Assembly: GCF_003457605.1 (NCBI RefSeq)
Contig: NZ_QRAN01000012.1
Coordinates: 1-64,000, forward strand
DNA from: Seongchinamella sediminis
GTDB lineage: Bacteria; Pseudomonadota; Gammaproteobacteria; Pseudomonadales; Halieaceae
Direction: 5' to 3'
Length of the DNA stretch: 64,000 nt
Shown: one piece after another, positions 54,763-64,000 of the stretch
Position numbering within the stretch: the stretch's first letter is position 1
How the letters are laid out: the number at the start of each line of letters is the position of its first letter
Program-made: the position numbers and the translations under genes
Notes under the pieces: generated by a model
The model's input: only the letters and a program-made list of their open reading frames with translations
Database searches by the model: none
What the model was told of the DNA's origin: nothing

Positions 54763-55341
54763 GTGACGGCTGCCGAGTCGGACCAGCAGCTCGTTGCCAG
54801 AGTGCAAAAGGGCGATTCAAGGGCGTTTGATCTGCTGGTGCTGAAGTACCAGCACAAGATCTTCAGCCTGATCGGGCGTTATGTGCACGACGCCGACGAG
54901 GTGCAGGACGTCGCCCAGGAGGCCTTCGTCAAGGCCTACCGGGCGCTGCCGAAATTTCGCGGCGACAGCCAGTTCTATACCTGGCTGTACCGGATCGCGG
55001 TCAACACTGCCAAGAACCATCTGGTTTCCCGTTCCCGCCGGCCCCCCGGCTCGGACGTGGAAGTGGAGGACGCAGAGTATTACGAGGGCGGTGCCGCCCT
55101 GCGGGACATCGAGACCCCGGAGAACGCCCTGTTCGGCGCCGAGTTGAAGCAGGTGGTGGAGACCGCCATCAGCGATTTGCCGGACGATTTGCGAACTGCG
55201 GTAACTTTACGGGAGTTTGATGGTCTCAGTTACGAGGACATTGCCGACATCATGGATTGTCCGGTCGGTACCGTGCGCTCACGCATATTCCGGGCGCGAG
55301 AGGCTATCGACAGCAAGGTAAGAGAACAGGTTGACGGCTAG
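54763..55341 (+). CDS. rpoE: RNA polymerase sigma-E factor (RpoE/AlgU)
   Basis: A 192-residue ECF sigma factor for envelope stress. ESDQQLVARVQKGD opens it; region 2 includes IGRYVHDADEVQDVAQEAFV and FYTWLYRIAVNTAKNHL; region 4 includes FDGLSYEDIADIMDCPVGTV. I start at the GTG at 54763, which gives the standard family length; the open frame runs far upstream antisense to nadB without family sequence. Genes rseA, rseB, rseC and mucD follow. Confidence 0.95.
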   Translation: MTAAESDQQLVARVQKGDSRAFDLLVLKYQHKIFSLIGRYVHDADEVQDVAQEAFVKAYRALPKFRGDSQFYTWLYRIAVNTAKNHLVSRSRRPPGSDVEVEDAEYYEGGAALRDIETPENALFGAELKQVVETAISDLPDDLRTAVTLREFDGLSYEDIADIMDCPVGTVRSRIFRAREAIDSKVREQVDG

Positions 55342-55417
55342 GGCCGGGCAACCAGTTGCGGGGCAGGCCAATGCCCGCGCATAACAGGGAATCGCACCTG
55401 GTGCGGAGGAAAAACTG

Positions 55418-56014
55418 ATGAGTGAACAACTGCGGGAATCATTGTCCGCGCTGATGGACGACGAGGCCAACGAACTGGAGTTGCAGCGCCTGTTGAAACA
55501 GGTTGGCGATGACAGCGAACTGCGGGCGACCTGGGTTCGCTACAACGCGGCGCGTTCCGCGATCGCCGGCCACGATGTCAGCCACCTGCAGCTGGATATT
55601 TCTTCCCGGGTAAGAGAGGTCATCGATAACTCGCCAGCGGAACAGCAGGAACCGTTGCGCCGGCGTCTGTTCCGGCCGCTGGCAAGTTTCGCCGTGGCCG
55701 CCTCGGTGGCGGCCACGGTGGTTATCGGCGGCCAGCAACTGGCCCAGGTCAGCGGCAATGACCCCTACGGCGCCGGCACTGTCGCTTCCGGCGCGTCGCC
55801 GGTAGGTTTGGTCAACAGCCTCGGCGCGACCACGGTGCGGGCCAGTTATGGCACCGAGGCGGTGCCGGTATTGCAGCCCGCAGCGCGCACCGCCTACAAG
55901 GAACTCGCTCGCCAGCGCATGGAAATGTATATGCAGGAGCATGCCGAACACGCGGCGCTCAATTCCCCCCACGGCTTGATTCCCTTCGCCCGCGTGCCGG
56001 AAATTCGCGAGTAA
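55418..56014 (+). CDS. rseA: RseA/MucA anti-sigma-E factor
   Basis: A 198-residue inner-membrane protein. Residues 1-85 (EQLRESLSALMDDEANELE, then ATWVRYNAARSAIAG) are the cytoplasmic sigma-binding domain, about 88-106 the membrane span and the rest periplasmic. It sequesters sigma-E and is degraded on envelope stress. GGAGG lies shortly before the ATG. It ends 5 bp before rseB. Confidence 0.92.
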   Translation: MSEQLRESLSALMDDEANELELQRLLKQVGDDSELRATWVRYNAARSAIAGHDVSHLQLDISSRVREVIDNSPAEQQEPLRRRLFRPLASFAVAASVAATVVIGGQQLAQVSGNDPYGAGTVASGASPVGLVNSLGATTVRASYGTEAVPVLQPAARTAYKELARQRMEMYMQEHAEHAALNSPHGLIPFARVPEIRE

Positions 56015-56019
56015 CGCCG

Positions 56020-57021
56020 GTGCGGTCACTGCGGTATAGAAACAAAATCGGCCTTGGCGTGCTGGCGCTGGCGCTGCTCAACGGCTCGCCGGGGTTTGCC
56101 GCGGGCTGCCCCGGGGCAGACGACGAGGCCATCAGGTGGCTGGATAAAATGGCACGCAGCGTCCACGAGGTCAGCTACCACGGGGTGGTGACCTTCCAGC
56201 GTGGAGGCGACGACATGCAGGTAATGCAGGTGTCGCACTCGGTTGAGGACGGCAGCGCATCGGAAAGCCTGATCCAGCTCACCGGGCAGGGCGCGAAGGT
56301 CGTCCGCTCCGAACATCCCCTGGAATGTCTGCACCCGGGTCACAAGCTGTTGCGGGTGAGCGAGGAGATCCGGGCAGGGAATTGCGGCGTTGCCGCCCAT
56401 TACCGTTTTACCGTCAGCGACGGTGAGCGTGTTGCCGGGCGCAAGGCGGTGCGGATCGTGGTGTCTCCCGCCGATATGTATCGTTACGGTTACGTGCTCG
56501 AGCTCGACAAGCGCACCGGGCTGCTGCTGAAGACCGAAACCATTGGCCGCGGCAACAAGGTGCTGGAGAAGTTCCAGTTCGCCGATCTCTCCTACCGGGG
56601 GCGCAACCCCGAGGGCGCCGAGGTCAACCTGGTGCATGAGGCCAGCCATCCCCTGCCCCAGATGCTGTCGCTGGGCCAACCCCCCATGGCAGAGCACAAG
56701 CCGGCCATCGGGCCCGGCACCAGGGTCCTGCAGCAGGGTTGGGCGGTGAACTGGTTGCCCCGCGGCTTTACTGCCACCGATTCCCAGCCACAGACGGCCG
56801 GTCGCAAGACCTTTACCGATGGCCTGGCGGTGTTCTCCGTTTTTCTCGAGGAGCTGGATCGTGAGATCCGTCCCGGGGAAGGCGTGGTCAACGAAGGCAG
56901 CACGACCTCCTACAGCCGCGGCATGTCGCTGGCCGACAATCCCGTGCTGGTGACGGTGGTGGGTGAGGTCCCGGTCAACACCGCCAGAATGGTGGCCGAC
57001 TCGGTCAAGTGGGCGCGCTGA
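56020..57021 (+). CDS. rseB: RseB/MucB periplasmic sigma-E regulator
   Basis: A 333-residue secreted protein with a signal peptide ending around SPGFAAG. RWLDKMARSVHEVSYHGVVTF is the conserved LolA-like start, and the C-terminal domain has WAVNWLPRGFTATDS. It binds RseA and blocks its cleavage until misfolded outer-membrane signals appear. It starts at a GTG, 5 bp after rseA. Confidence 0.92.
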   Translation: MRSLRYRNKIGLGVLALALLNGSPGFAAGCPGADDEAIRWLDKMARSVHEVSYHGVVTFQRGGDDMQVMQVSHSVEDGSASESLIQLTGQGAKVVRSEHPLECLHPGHKLLRVSEEIRAGNCGVAAHYRFTVSDGERVAGRKAVRIVVSPADMYRYGYVLELDKRTGLLLKTETIGRGNKVLEKFQFADLSYRGRNPEGAEVNLVHEASHPLPQMLSLGQPPMAEHKPAIGPGTRVLQQGWAVNWLPRGFTATDSQPQTAGRKTFTDGLAVFSVFLEELDREIRPGEGVVNEGSTTSYSRGMSLADNPVLVTVVGEVPVNTARMVADSVKWAR

Positions 57022-57022
57022 A

Positions 57023-57499
57023 ATGGTAACCGAGACCGGTCGCGTGGTGGCAGTGGAGTCCGACGGGGTGTGGGTCGAAACCATTCGCCAGTCCACCTGC
57101 GGCAGCTGTGCGGCCCAGAAAGGCTGCGGCCACGGCCTGATGAACCGGATTGGCGATGGCCGCCGCTCCCTGATTCGCGCTCTGCCGGGTAAACTCGCCG
57201 CGGCGGATTGCCAGGTCGATGACCAGGTCCGCATTTCCATCCCGGAAGCGGTCATATTGCGAGGCTCGCTGTTGGTCTATATCCTGCCCCTGCTGGTGAT
57301 GCTGGGGGGCGCTGCCGGCGGCAGTGCGCTGTTCCCGGATAGTGGTGACCTGGCAGCGGCACTGGGCGCGACAGGCGGTTTTTTTCTCGGTTTTGCCCTG
57401 GTGCGCCTGCATGCCCATCGCCACCGCGACGACCGCAGCCTGCAGCCAACCCTGGTGGAGGTGCTGCACCGCCGCCAGATCCCGGTAGGGCCCGGATGA
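57023..57499 (+). CDS. rseC: RseC/MucC membrane protein
   Basis: A 158-residue protein with an N-terminal cytoplasmic part carrying three cysteines in STCGSCAAQKGCGHGL and two membrane spans (VYILPLLVMLGGAAGG, and ALGATGGFFLGFALVRL). It belongs to the positive-regulator group RseC/SoxR-reducing RsxC-linked proteins. The ATG at 57023 follows the rseB stop by 1 bp; the upstream open frame is read-through. Confidence 0.9.
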   Translation: MVTETGRVVAVESDGVWVETIRQSTCGSCAAQKGCGHGLMNRIGDGRRSLIRALPGKLAAADCQVDDQVRISIPEAVILRGSLLVYILPLLVMLGGAAGGSALFPDSGDLAAALGATGGFFLGFALVRLHAHRHRDDRSLQPTLVEVLHRRQIPVGPG

Positions 57500-57560
57500 A
57501 TGTCGCCCCCGGCGGCAATCCTTTGTCAACCTGAAACCTGATCTTAAGTGGACCAAGCGA

Positions 57561-58970
57561 ATGACTGTAATGACCCGACTTGCCTCCTTCCTCCTGCTGG
57601 CCGCGCTGTTGCTGGCCGGCCGCGCCGCGAGCGCGGCGCAGCTGCCCGAGTTCCGTGACATCGTCAAGCAGAGCTCACCGGCAGTCGTGAAAATCATCGT
57701 CGAGGCCCGCGCACCCAGGGCCGGCCAGGGCCAGCCGGGGCCGGAGGAGATACCCGAGTACCTGCGCCGTTTTTTCGAGTTTCGTGGCGCGCCGCCACAG
57801 ACACCCCACCACCCGCGCATGGGTATGGGCTCCGGATTTATCATTTCCAAAGACGGCCTGATCGTCACCAATAACCACGTGGTGGAAGGTGCCGACAGTG
57901 TGCTGGTGCGCATGAGTGACCGCCGGGAATTCGACGCGGAAATCGTCGGCACCGATCCACGCAGTGACCTGGCACTGTTGCGCATTGACGGGCGTGGCCT
58001 GCCAGTGCTCAAGCTTGACGGCAGTGATGAACTCGACGTCGGTGAGTGGGTTCTGGCCATTGGTTCACCCTTCGGCCTCGACTATTCGGTGACTGCCGGT
58101 ATTGTCAGTGCCAAGGGCCGCAGCCTGCCGACCGAGAACGGCGAGAACTATGTGCCGTTCATCCAGACCGATGTCGCCATCAACCCCGGTAATTCCGGCG
58201 GCCCGCTGTTCAACCTGGACGGTGAAGTGGTGGGGGTAAACTCCCAGATCTTCACCCGCAGCGGCGGCTCCATCGGCCTGTCCTTTGCTATTCCGGTGAG
58301 CGTGGTTCGCAACGTGGTGGAGCAACTGGAGGAGAATGGCCGGGTAACCCGCGGCTGGCTCGGGGTGACCATCCAGAATGTGGATAAAAACCTGGCGGAG
58401 TCCTTCGGGCTGGACCGGCCCCAGGGGGCACTGGTGGTGCAAATGGCACCGGGTGGCCCGGCCGAAGAGGCGGGACTGCAGGAGGGCGACGTGATCATTG
58501 CCTTCGATGGCAAGGATATTCCAACCTCCGCACACCTGCCGCACGTGGTGGGTCTGATCGCCCCCGGTGAAGAGGTGCCGGTAGTGGTGATGCGCGACAA
58601 AAAGCGCAAGACACTCACCGTTGAAGTCGGGGGGCTGGATGCTGACGACAGCTATACGCTCAGCGCAGGCAGCGCCAGTGACGAGCAGGGTGGTCGCCTG
58701 GGGTTGATCGTCGAAGAAGCCCCTGCCGGCGCCCTGGAGCGTTTCGGCCTGTCTGGCGGGGTGCTGGTTCGCGAGGTCGTGCCCGACGGGGCGGCGGCCG
58801 AGGCGGGGGTGATCGCCGGTGATATCATTACCCTTATCGGCAACCGGCCGGTGAAGTCGGTGGACGCCTTTGAGCAGGCTGTGGACGCCCTGGGTAGCGG
58901 CAGTTCGGTGCCCCTGAGGCTGATGCGCCGCGGGTCCCCCCTGTTTATCGGTATCAAGCTGAACGACTGA
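57561..58970 (+). CDS. mucD: MucD/DegP-type periplasmic serine protease
   Basis: A 469-residue HtrA-family protease. A signal peptide (from [19 protein letters not shown]) precedes the trypsin-like domain with catalytic His in [10 protein letters not shown] near residue 105, Asp in [10 protein letters not shown] near 136 and Ser in GNSGGPLFN near 213. Two PDZ domains follow ([10 protein letters not shown], and from [11 protein letters not shown]). It degrades misfolded envelope proteins and limits the sigma-E response. It is the last gene of the sigma-E operon. Confidence 0.95.
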   Translation: MTVMTRLASFLLLAALLLAGRAASAAQLPEFRDIVKQSSPAVVKIIVEARAPRAGQGQPGPEEIPEYLRRFFEFRGAPPQTPHHPRMGMGSGFIISKDGLIVTNNHVVEGADSVLVRMSDRREFDAEIVGTDPRSDLALLRIDGRGLPVLKLDGSDELDVGEWVLAIGSPFGLDYSVTAGIVSAKGRSLPTENGENYVPFIQTDVAINPGNSGGPLFNLDGEVVGVNSQIFTRSGGSIGLSFAIPVSVVRNVVEQLEENGRVTRGWLGVTIQNVDKNLAESFGLDRPQGALVVQMAPGGPAEEAGLQEGDVIIAFDGKDIPTSAHLPHVVGLIAPGEEVPVVVMRDKKRKTLTVEVGGLDADDSYTLSAGSASDEQGGRLGLIVEEAPAGALERFGLSGGVLVREVVPDGAAAEAGVIAGDIITLIGNRPVKSVDAFEQAVDALGSGSSVPLRLMRRGSPLFIGIKLND

Positions 58971-58978
58971 TAAACATA

Positions 58979-59002
58979 GTGGTCCGGCGATAGCGGGACC
59001 AC
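58979..59002 (+). terminator. Hairpin between mucD and lepA
   Basis: GTGGTCC (58979-58985) pairs with GGACCAC (58996-59002) over a 10-base loop, 9 bp after the mucD stop. No T-run follows, so it may be a weak terminator or mRNA-stabilising stem. A TACAAT lies at 59014-59019, possibly a lepA promoter element. Confidence 0.35.
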
Positions 59003-59079
59003 CCCGATTCGGGTACAATCGCGCGTTTTTCTGTGGCAGCCCACGGGGGCTGCCACGTGACCATTCCGGGCCCGAACGA

Positions 59080-60879
59080 GTGAGCGATCTCCAACACATC
59101 CGCAATTTTTCCATCATTGCCCACATTGACCACGGCAAGTCCACGCTTGCCGACCGGTTTATCCAGCACTGCGGAGGTCTCAGCGACCGCGAGATGGATG
59201 CCCAGGTGCTCGATTCCATGGATATCGAGCGCGAGCGCGGCATTACCATCAAGGCCCAGAGTGTCACCCTGGACTACAAGGCCCGCGACGGCCAGGTCTA
59301 CCAGCTGAACTTCATCGATACCCCCGGTCATGTGGATTTCTCCTACGAGGTATCGCGTTCCCTGTCCGCCTGTGAGGGTGCGCTGCTGGTGGTAGATGCC
59401 GGGCAGGGGGTGGAAGCCCAGTCTGTGGCCAATTGCTATACCGCCATCGAACAGGGTCTGGAAGTGCTGCCGATCCTCAATAAAATGGATCTGCCCCAGG
59501 CCGACCCGGACCGGGTCAGGCAGGAGATCGAGGAGATCATCGGTATCGACTCCAGTAACGCCTGCCTGGTGAGCGCCAAGTCGGGCATGGGCATTGAGGA
59601 TGCGCTGGAGTACCTGGTGGAGGAAATTCCGCCGCCGGAGGGTGACCGCGATGCGCCCTTGCAGGCGCTGATTATCGACTCATGGTTTGATAACTACCTG
59701 GGCGTGGTCTCGCTGGTGCGGGTCAAGCAGGGTGTACTGCACAAGCGCGACAAAATTGTCGCCAAGTCCATCGGCAAGGCCCACCAGGTGGACAGTGTCG
59801 GTATCTTCACCCCCAAGCGCCATGAAACCAGTTGCCTGCAGGCCGGTGAAGTGGGCTTTGTGGTCGCCGGCATCAAGGACATTCACGGCGCCCCGGTAGG
59901 GGACACCCTGGTGCACGACAAGCACCCGGACGTGCCCGCGCTGCCCGGTTTCCAGAAGGTGAAACCACAGGTTTACGCCGGTATCTTCACCATCTCCTCG
60001 GACGACTATGAGGATTTTCGCGATGCCCTGGGCAAGCTGACCCTCAACGACGCGTCCCTGTTCTACGAACCCGAGAGCTCCGACGCCCTGGGCTTTGGCT
60101 TCCGCTGCGGCTTTCTCGGCATGTTGCACATGGAGATCATCCAGGAGCGCCTCGAGCGGGAGTACGACCTGGACCTGATTACCACCGCGCCCACGGTGAT
60201 TTACGAGGTGGTGAAGAAAGGCGGCGAGGTGATCCGGGTCGACAACCCTTCGGCACTCCCCGATGTTGGCGACATAGAGGAGATGCGCGAGCCCATAGCC
60301 CGCTGCAACATCCTGGTGCCCCAGGACTACCTCGGCAACGTGATTACCCTGTGCGCGGAAAAACGCGGGGTGCAAAAAGACATGCAGTTCCTGGGGACTC
60401 AGGTGTCGGTGGTTTACGATATTCCCATGGCGGAAGTGGTGCTGGATTTCTTCGACCGCCTGAAGTCGGTCAGCCGCGGCTATGCGTCCCTGGACTACAG
60501 CTTTGAACGCTTTGAACCGGCCCGTCTTGCCCGCCTGGATGTGCTGATCAACGGCGACCGGGTGGACGCCCTGGCGGTTATCGTGCACCAGGACCAGGTG
60601 CAGTACCGGGGCCGGGCGCTGACCGAAAAAATGAAAGAACTGATTCCCCGGCAGATGTTCGACGTGGCGATACAGGCCGCGGTGGGCGGCAAGATCGTGG
60701 CCCGGCAAACCGTCAAGGCGCTGCGCAAGAACGTGACGGCCAAGTGTTACGGTGGCGACGCCACCCGCAAGAAAAAGCTGTTGGAAAAGCAGAAAGCAGG
60801 TAAGAAGCGTATGAAGCAGGTAGGCAGTGTGGAAATTCCCCAGTCGGCATTCCTGGCGGTGTTGAAGGTGGACGGCTGA
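59080..60879 (+). CDS. lepA: Elongation factor 4 (LepA)
   Basis: A 599-residue translational GTPase. The P-loop [14 protein letters not shown] near residue 15, [17 protein letters not shown] and [12 protein letters not shown] are its G motifs. The C-terminus ends in the LepA-specific [19 protein letters not shown]. It acts on stalled or initiating ribosomes. A GTG at 59080 starts it; the stop overlaps lepB by one base. Confidence 0.97.
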   Translation: MSDLQHIRNFSIIAHIDHGKSTLADRFIQHCGGLSDREMDAQVLDSMDIERERGITIKAQSVTLDYKARDGQVYQLNFIDTPGHVDFSYEVSRSLSACEGALLVVDAGQGVEAQSVANCYTAIEQGLEVLPILNKMDLPQADPDRVRQEIEEIIGIDSSNACLVSAKSGMGIEDALEYLVEEIPPPEGDRDAPLQALIIDSWFDNYLGVVSLVRVKQGVLHKRDKIVAKSIGKAHQVDSVGIFTPKRHETSCLQAGEVGFVVAGIKDIHGAPVGDTLVHDKHPDVPALPGFQKVKPQVYAGIFTISSDDYEDFRDALGKLTLNDASLFYEPESSDALGFGFRCGFLGMLHMEIIQERLEREYDLDLITTAPTVIYEVVKKGGEVIRVDNPSALPDVGDIEEMREPIARCNILVPQDYLGNVITLCAEKRGVQKDMQFLGTQVSVVYDIPMAEVVLDFFDRLKSVSRGYASLDYSFERFEPARLARLDVLINGDRVDALAVIVHQDQVQYRGRALTEKMKELIPRQMFDVAIQAAVGGKIVARQTVKALRKNVTAKCYGGDATRKKKLLEKQKAGKKRMKQVGSVEIPQSAFLAVLKVDG

Positions 60880-61727
60880 TGGGCGGAATGACCATAGATT
60901 TCCCGCTCATCCTGGTCATCCTGGTGGCCGGCTCCGGGCTGATCTGGCTGCTGGACGCCCTGTTCCTGGCCCCGGGCCGGAAGAAAGTGATCGCCGAGCT
61001 GCAGGCCCGGTACCCCAACCGGGAGGACACGGCCAACCCGCAGCACCAGCAGTTCCAGGCGCGGGTGGCGGACCAGGCGGCGGAACCGGTGGTGGTGGAA
61101 TACGCCCGCTCGTTTTTCCCGGTGCTGTTCATTGTGTTCGTGCTGCGCTCATTCCTGGTGGAGCCGTTCCAGATCCCATCCTCCTCCATGGTGCCGACGC
61201 TGCAGGTGGGTGACTATATCCTGGTCAACAAGTTTACCTACGGCATTCGCCTGCCGGTCACCAGGACCAAGGTGCTTGACCTCAATGAGCCCGAGCGTGG
61301 CGACGTGATGGTGTTCTTTCCCCCCCACATGAACGATACCTATTACATCAAGCGGGTGATCGGGCTGCCCGGCGACACGGTGAGCTACCGCAACAAGCGC
61401 CTGTTTGTGAATGGCGAGCAGGTCGGACGCGAGGATATCGCCATCGCTCCGGGGGTGAATGCCAGGTATCGGCTGGGCCTGGAGCAATTGGGCGAGGCCT
61501 CTCACCTGATGCAGGTCGATGAAGCCCGCATGCCGCGCAATTTTTCTGTCAAGGTGAAGCCCGGTCACTACTTCATGATGGGCGACAACCGGGACAACAG
61601 TTCCGATTCCAGGGTTTGGGGTCAGGTGCCAGAAAAGGATATAGTAGGCAAGGCCTTCGCGGTATGGATGCACTGGGACTCCTTCCTGAGCATTCCCAGC
61701 TTTGATCGGGTCGGCCTGATAGAATGA
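60879..61727 (+). CDS. lepB: Signal peptidase I (LepB)
   Basis: A 282-residue membrane peptidase that removes signal peptides. The catalytic Ser is in QIPSSSMVPTLQVGDYI near residue 102 and the Lys in YYIKRVIGLPGD near 157; GDNRDNSSDSRVWG is the conserved C-terminal box. Two membrane spans lie in the first 90 residues. It overlaps lepA and the DUF4845 gene. Confidence 0.96.
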   Translation: MGGMTIDFPLILVILVAGSGLIWLLDALFLAPGRKKVIAELQARYPNREDTANPQHQQFQARVADQAAEPVVVEYARSFFPVLFIVFVLRSFLVEPFQIPSSSMVPTLQVGDYILVNKFTYGIRLPVTRTKVLDLNEPERGDVMVFFPPHMNDTYYIKRVIGLPGDTVSYRNKRLFVNGEQVGREDIAIAPGVNARYRLGLEQLGEASHLMQVDEARMPRNFSVKVKPGHYFMMGDNRDNSSDSRVWGQVPEKDIVGKAFAVWMHWDSFLSIPSFDRVGLIE

Positions 61728-62143
61728 ATAAAATGGTCCGTAGGGGGAACAGGGAAATGCGCACGCTCAAGCGGCAGAGAGGGATGTCCATACCCGGCAT
61801 GCTGGTCATTGCCATCATGGCCGGTTTTTACGTCATGTGTTTCGTCAAGATGGTGCCTCACTACTTTGAATACATGTCCGTCAAGGACATCATTACCCAG
61901 GTCGCCAATGAGCATGAACCGGGCACCACTACCGTGGGCCAGGTTCGCCGGCGCATAGACAACCTGTTCAACACCAACCAGATTTACGCGCTCAAGATTG
62001 GCGATGTGGAAATTTACCGGGAAAAGGGTAATACCTACATCGATGCCAGCTACGAGGCCAGGGTGCCCATTGCCGGGCGGCTGGACGCAGTGCTCAAGTT
62101 TGACGACCTGCTGTTCGTGGCGGGAAAGCCTAACATCAAGTGA
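61724..62143 (+). CDS. DUF4845 membrane protein
   Basis: A 139-residue protein with one membrane span after RQRGMSIPGMLVIAIMAGF and a soluble part (EYMSVKDIITQVANE, INAGRL-like PIAGRLDAVLKFDDLL). DUF4845 genes sit between lepB and rnc in many gammaproteobacteria. The ATG overlaps the lepB stop (ATGA), and its own stop overlaps rnc (GTGA). Its role is not established. Confidence 0.88.
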   Translation: MNKMVRRGNREMRTLKRQRGMSIPGMLVIAIMAGFYVMCFVKMVPHYFEYMSVKDIITQVANEHEPGTTTVGQVRRRIDNLFNTNQIYALKIGDVEIYREKGNTYIDASYEARVPIAGRLDAVLKFDDLLFVAGKPNIK

Positions 62144-62832
62144 CGGACCAGCAGGCACACTCGGCGCGCCTGCAGCGGGCGCTGGGTTATCAGTTTGCCG
62201 ATAGCAGCCTGCTGGAACTCGCCCTGACTCACCGCAGCGTGGGCGGCCGCAATAATGAGCGGCTGGAATTTCTCGGCGACTCGATTCTCAACCACATTAT
62301 TGCCGAGGCGATCTTTCGCCGTTTTCCCGATGCCCGCGAGGGCCAGATGAGCCGTATGCGCTCAGCCCTGGTGAAAGGTGACACCCTGGCCCGGGTGGCG
62401 CGGGACCTCGAGCTGGGCGATCACCTGGTGCTCGGCAGCGGTGAGCGCAAAAGCGGCGGCAAGCGGCGCGGCTCCATCCTGGCTGACGCGCTGGAAGCGG
62501 TCATCGGCGCCATCCTGCTCGACGCCGATGTCGATACCTGCCGTCGCTGTGTGCTCGCCTGGTACGACTCGCGGCTGCAGGCCCTGTCGCTGGACGATGT
62601 CAGCAAGGATCCCAAGACCCAGCTGCAGGAATACCTGCAGGGCCGGCAGCGGCCCCTGCCGGAGTACGCCCTGCTGGGGGTGCGCGGCGAGGATCACAAC
62701 CAGCAGTTTGAGGTCGCCTGCCGCCTGGCCAGGCCATCGCTGGTGGTGGAAGGCTCCGGCAGCAGCCGGCGCAAGGCCGAGCAGGCGGCAGCCCAGGTTG
62801 CTCTCGAGAGGCTGCAAGCCCGTGGCAAGTGA
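62140..62832 (+). CDS. rnc: Ribonuclease III
   Basis: A 230-residue double-strand-specific endoribonuclease. The catalytic signature [19 protein letters not shown] lies near residue 40, the second acidic motif [15 protein letters not shown] near 112, and a C-terminal dsRNA-binding domain (from [11 protein letters not shown] to [14 protein letters not shown]) covers 155-228. The GTG at 62140 overlaps the upstream stop. It processes rRNA and many mRNAs. Confidence 0.96.
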   Translation: MTDQQAHSARLQRALGYQFADSSLLELALTHRSVGGRNNERLEFLGDSILNHIIAEAIFRRFPDAREGQMSRMRSALVKGDTLARVARDLELGDHLVLGSGERKSGGKRRGSILADALEAVIGAILLDADVDTCRRCVLAWYDSRLQALSLDDVSKDPKTQLQEYLQGRQRPLPEYALLGVRGEDHNQQFEVACRLARPSLVVEGSGSSRRKAEQAAAQVALERLQARGK

Positions 62833-63721
62833 AGCCAAACGCTGCGGCTACGTGGCCATTGTCGGCCGCCCGAACGTGGGCAAGTCAACCCTGCTCAACC
62901 ATATACTCGGCCAGAAAATCAGTATTACCTCGCGCAAGCCGCAGACCACCAGGCACCAGGTGCTGGGCATCAAGACCGAGCACAATCACCAGATTATTTT
63001 TGTCGACACCCCGGGCTTGCACCAGGGGGAAGACAAGGCCATAAACCGTTACATGAACAGGGCGGCCAGCTCCGCCATCCGCGACGTCGACCTGGTGCTG
63101 TTCCTGGTGGATCGCACCGCCTGGACCGGGGAAGACCAGATGGTTCTCGAGCAGGTGCAGCGGGCGAAACTGCCCACCCTGCTGGTGGTCAACAAGGTCG
63201 ACCTGCTGGACGACAAGCACGTGCTCTTGCCGCATCTGCAGGCGCTGGCTGACCGCGGCGACTTCGAGGCTATCGTACCGGTATCGGCGCTGCGCCAGCA
63301 CAACGTGGACCAGCTCGAACAGGAGATCATCAAACGCCTGCCGGAGTCGGCGCACTTTTATCCCGAGGAGCAAATTACCGACCGCAGCCAGCGCTTCCTG
63401 GCGGCGGAAATCGTGCGCGAGAAAATCATGCGCCAGCTGGGTGACGAATTGCCTTACGCCGTCACCGTGGAAATCGAGGAGTTTGCCCTGGAGGGAGAGG
63501 TCGCGCACATCTCGGCCCTCATCCTGGTGGAGCGCAAGGGCCAGAAGAAGATCATCATCGGCGACAAGGGCAGCCGGCTGCGTTCTATCGGCACCGATGC
63601 CCGCAAGGACATGGAGCGCCTGTTTGACTGCAAGGTCATGCTCCGCCTCTGGGTCAAGGTCAAAAGTGGCTGGTCCGACGATGAGCGCGCCCTGCGCAGC
63701 CTGGGCTACGACGACGTCTGA
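62822..63721 (+). CDS. era: GTPase Era
   Basis: A 299-residue GTPase that helps 16S rRNA maturation and 30S assembly. G1 [14 protein letters not shown]2 region [14 protein letters not shown]3 DTPGLH and G4 NKVDLLD are present, followed by a KH domain ([20 protein letters not shown]). I start it at the GTG at 62822, overlapping rnc by 11 bp; the longer open frame is an out-of-frame reading of rnc. Confidence 0.96.
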   Translation: MASEAKRCGYVAIVGRPNVGKSTLLNHILGQKISITSRKPQTTRHQVLGIKTEHNHQIIFVDTPGLHQGEDKAINRYMNRAASSAIRDVDLVLFLVDRTAWTGEDQMVLEQVQRAKLPTLLVVNKVDLLDDKHVLLPHLQALADRGDFEAIVPVSALRQHNVDQLEQEIIKRLPESAHFYPEEQITDRSQRFLAAEIVREKIMRQLGDELPYAVTVEIEEFALEGEVAHISALILVERKGQKKIIIGDKGSRLRSIGTDARKDMERLFDCKVMLRLWVKVKSGWSDDERALRSLGYDDV

Positions 63722-63735
63722 GCGCTGACGGCAGC

Positions 63736-64000
63736 ATGCGCGTTCACCTGCAACCGGCGTATATCCTGCACCGCCGCCCCTACCGCGACAGCAGCCTGAT
63801 CCTGGAAGTGTTCTGCGCCGAACACGGCCGTCTCAGCCTGGTGAGCAAGGGTGCCCGCCGGCGCTCGCGGGGCGGCAGCAGCAGCGCGCTGTTGCAGCCC
63901 TTCGTTCCCCTGCTGTTGTCATTCAGTGGCCGCAGCGAGATGAAAACCCTGACCCAGCTGGAGGCGGCCGGCCCGCCTTTCGCCCTGCGCGGTGAGCGCC
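63736..64000 (+). CDS. recO: RecO DNA repair protein, N-terminal part (cut by window end)
   Basis: The first 88 codons of RecO: HLQPAYILHRRPYRDSSLIL and VFCAEHGRLSLVSKGARR are the conserved N-terminal OB-fold segments. RecO loads RecA on gapped DNA. The ATG at 63736 follows era by 14 bp, the usual rnc-era-recO order. The rest lies outside the window. Confidence 0.93.
   Translation, partial: MRVHLQPAYILHRRPYRDSSLILEVFCAEHGRLSLVSKGARRRSRGGSSSALLQPFVPLLLSFSGRSEMKTLTQLEAAGPPFALRGER

Noticed and set aside
58065-60708. Minus-strand open frames of 340-400 codons opposite mucD and lepA
   Set aside because: Antisense shadows of two unambiguous housekeeping genes.
1-64000. tRNA or rRNA genes, CRISPR arrays, prophage genes or a replication origin
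   Set aside because: I saw no tRNA-like cloverleaf sequence, no regularly spaced repeat set, no phage structural genes and no dnaA-box cluster. A dedicated search could still find a short tRNA.

Overview
The window looks like chromosomal DNA of a marine-type gammaproteobacterium, possibly the Haliea/OM60 or another Cellvibrionales-like lineage. The reasons are gene order (sdhE-ygfX beside nadB, then rpoE-rseABC-mucD-lepA-lepB-DUF4845-rnc-era-recO), a complete ccoNOQP-GHIS cluster with Fnr/Anr-type boxes, and a GC-rich housekeeping background. Lineage is inferred; no rRNA or tRNA gene was recognised.

Region 1 (1-16.7 kb) is an accessory island that looks more AT-rich than the rest. On the minus strand it carries a coenzyme F420 module (npdG, cofC and an fbiC cut off at the window edge), a sodium/solute symporter with a small membrane partner, a TonB-dependent receptor and a luciferase-like (F420-type) oxidoreductase. 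Divergent from these on the plus strand is a run of acyl-CoA metabolism genes: hotdog thioesterase, acyl-CoA ligase, alpha/beta hydrolase, SDR, amidase, enoyl-CoA hydratase, MaoC hydratase and, separately, a TetR regulator. Copies of a TGACATCA palindrome lie in the divergent control region and before the ligase. My reading is a regulated uptake-and-degradation pathway for an unknown, probably alicyclic or terpenoid acid, with an F420-dependent redox step.

Region 2 (16.7-19.1 kb): an Rrf2 regulator overlapping a type II NADH dehydrogenase-like flavoprotein, then a possible small RNA.

Region 3 (19.1-30.6 kb, minus strand): the cbb3 cytochrome oxidase genes (YIP1 protein, ccoN, O, Q, P), their assembly genes (ccoG, H, I, S and a TauE/SafE-type membrane protein), fnr/anr and hemN. 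Anr boxes precede the YIP1-cco operon and hemN.

Region 4 (30.7-39 kb, minus strand): a LuxR-type regulator, a 1313-residue DUF1631-GGDEF-EAL protein, a glycosidase-like/Kdo-kinase-like fusion and an SDR.

Region 5 (39.2-45.5 kb, plus strand): a second, complete-looking F420 operon, npdG-cofE-cofD followed by one 1057-residue CofC-CofG-CofH fusion, ending in ung. It supplies the CofD and CofE that locus 1 lacks within the window.

Region 6 (45.5-64 kb): housekeeping and stress genes, including a phosphoribosyltransferase, an orphan response regulator, an MFS transporter, an unusual isocitrate dehydrogenase with an internal duplication, ygfZ, sdhE, nadB, the sigma-E operon, lepA, lepB, rnc, era and the start of recO.
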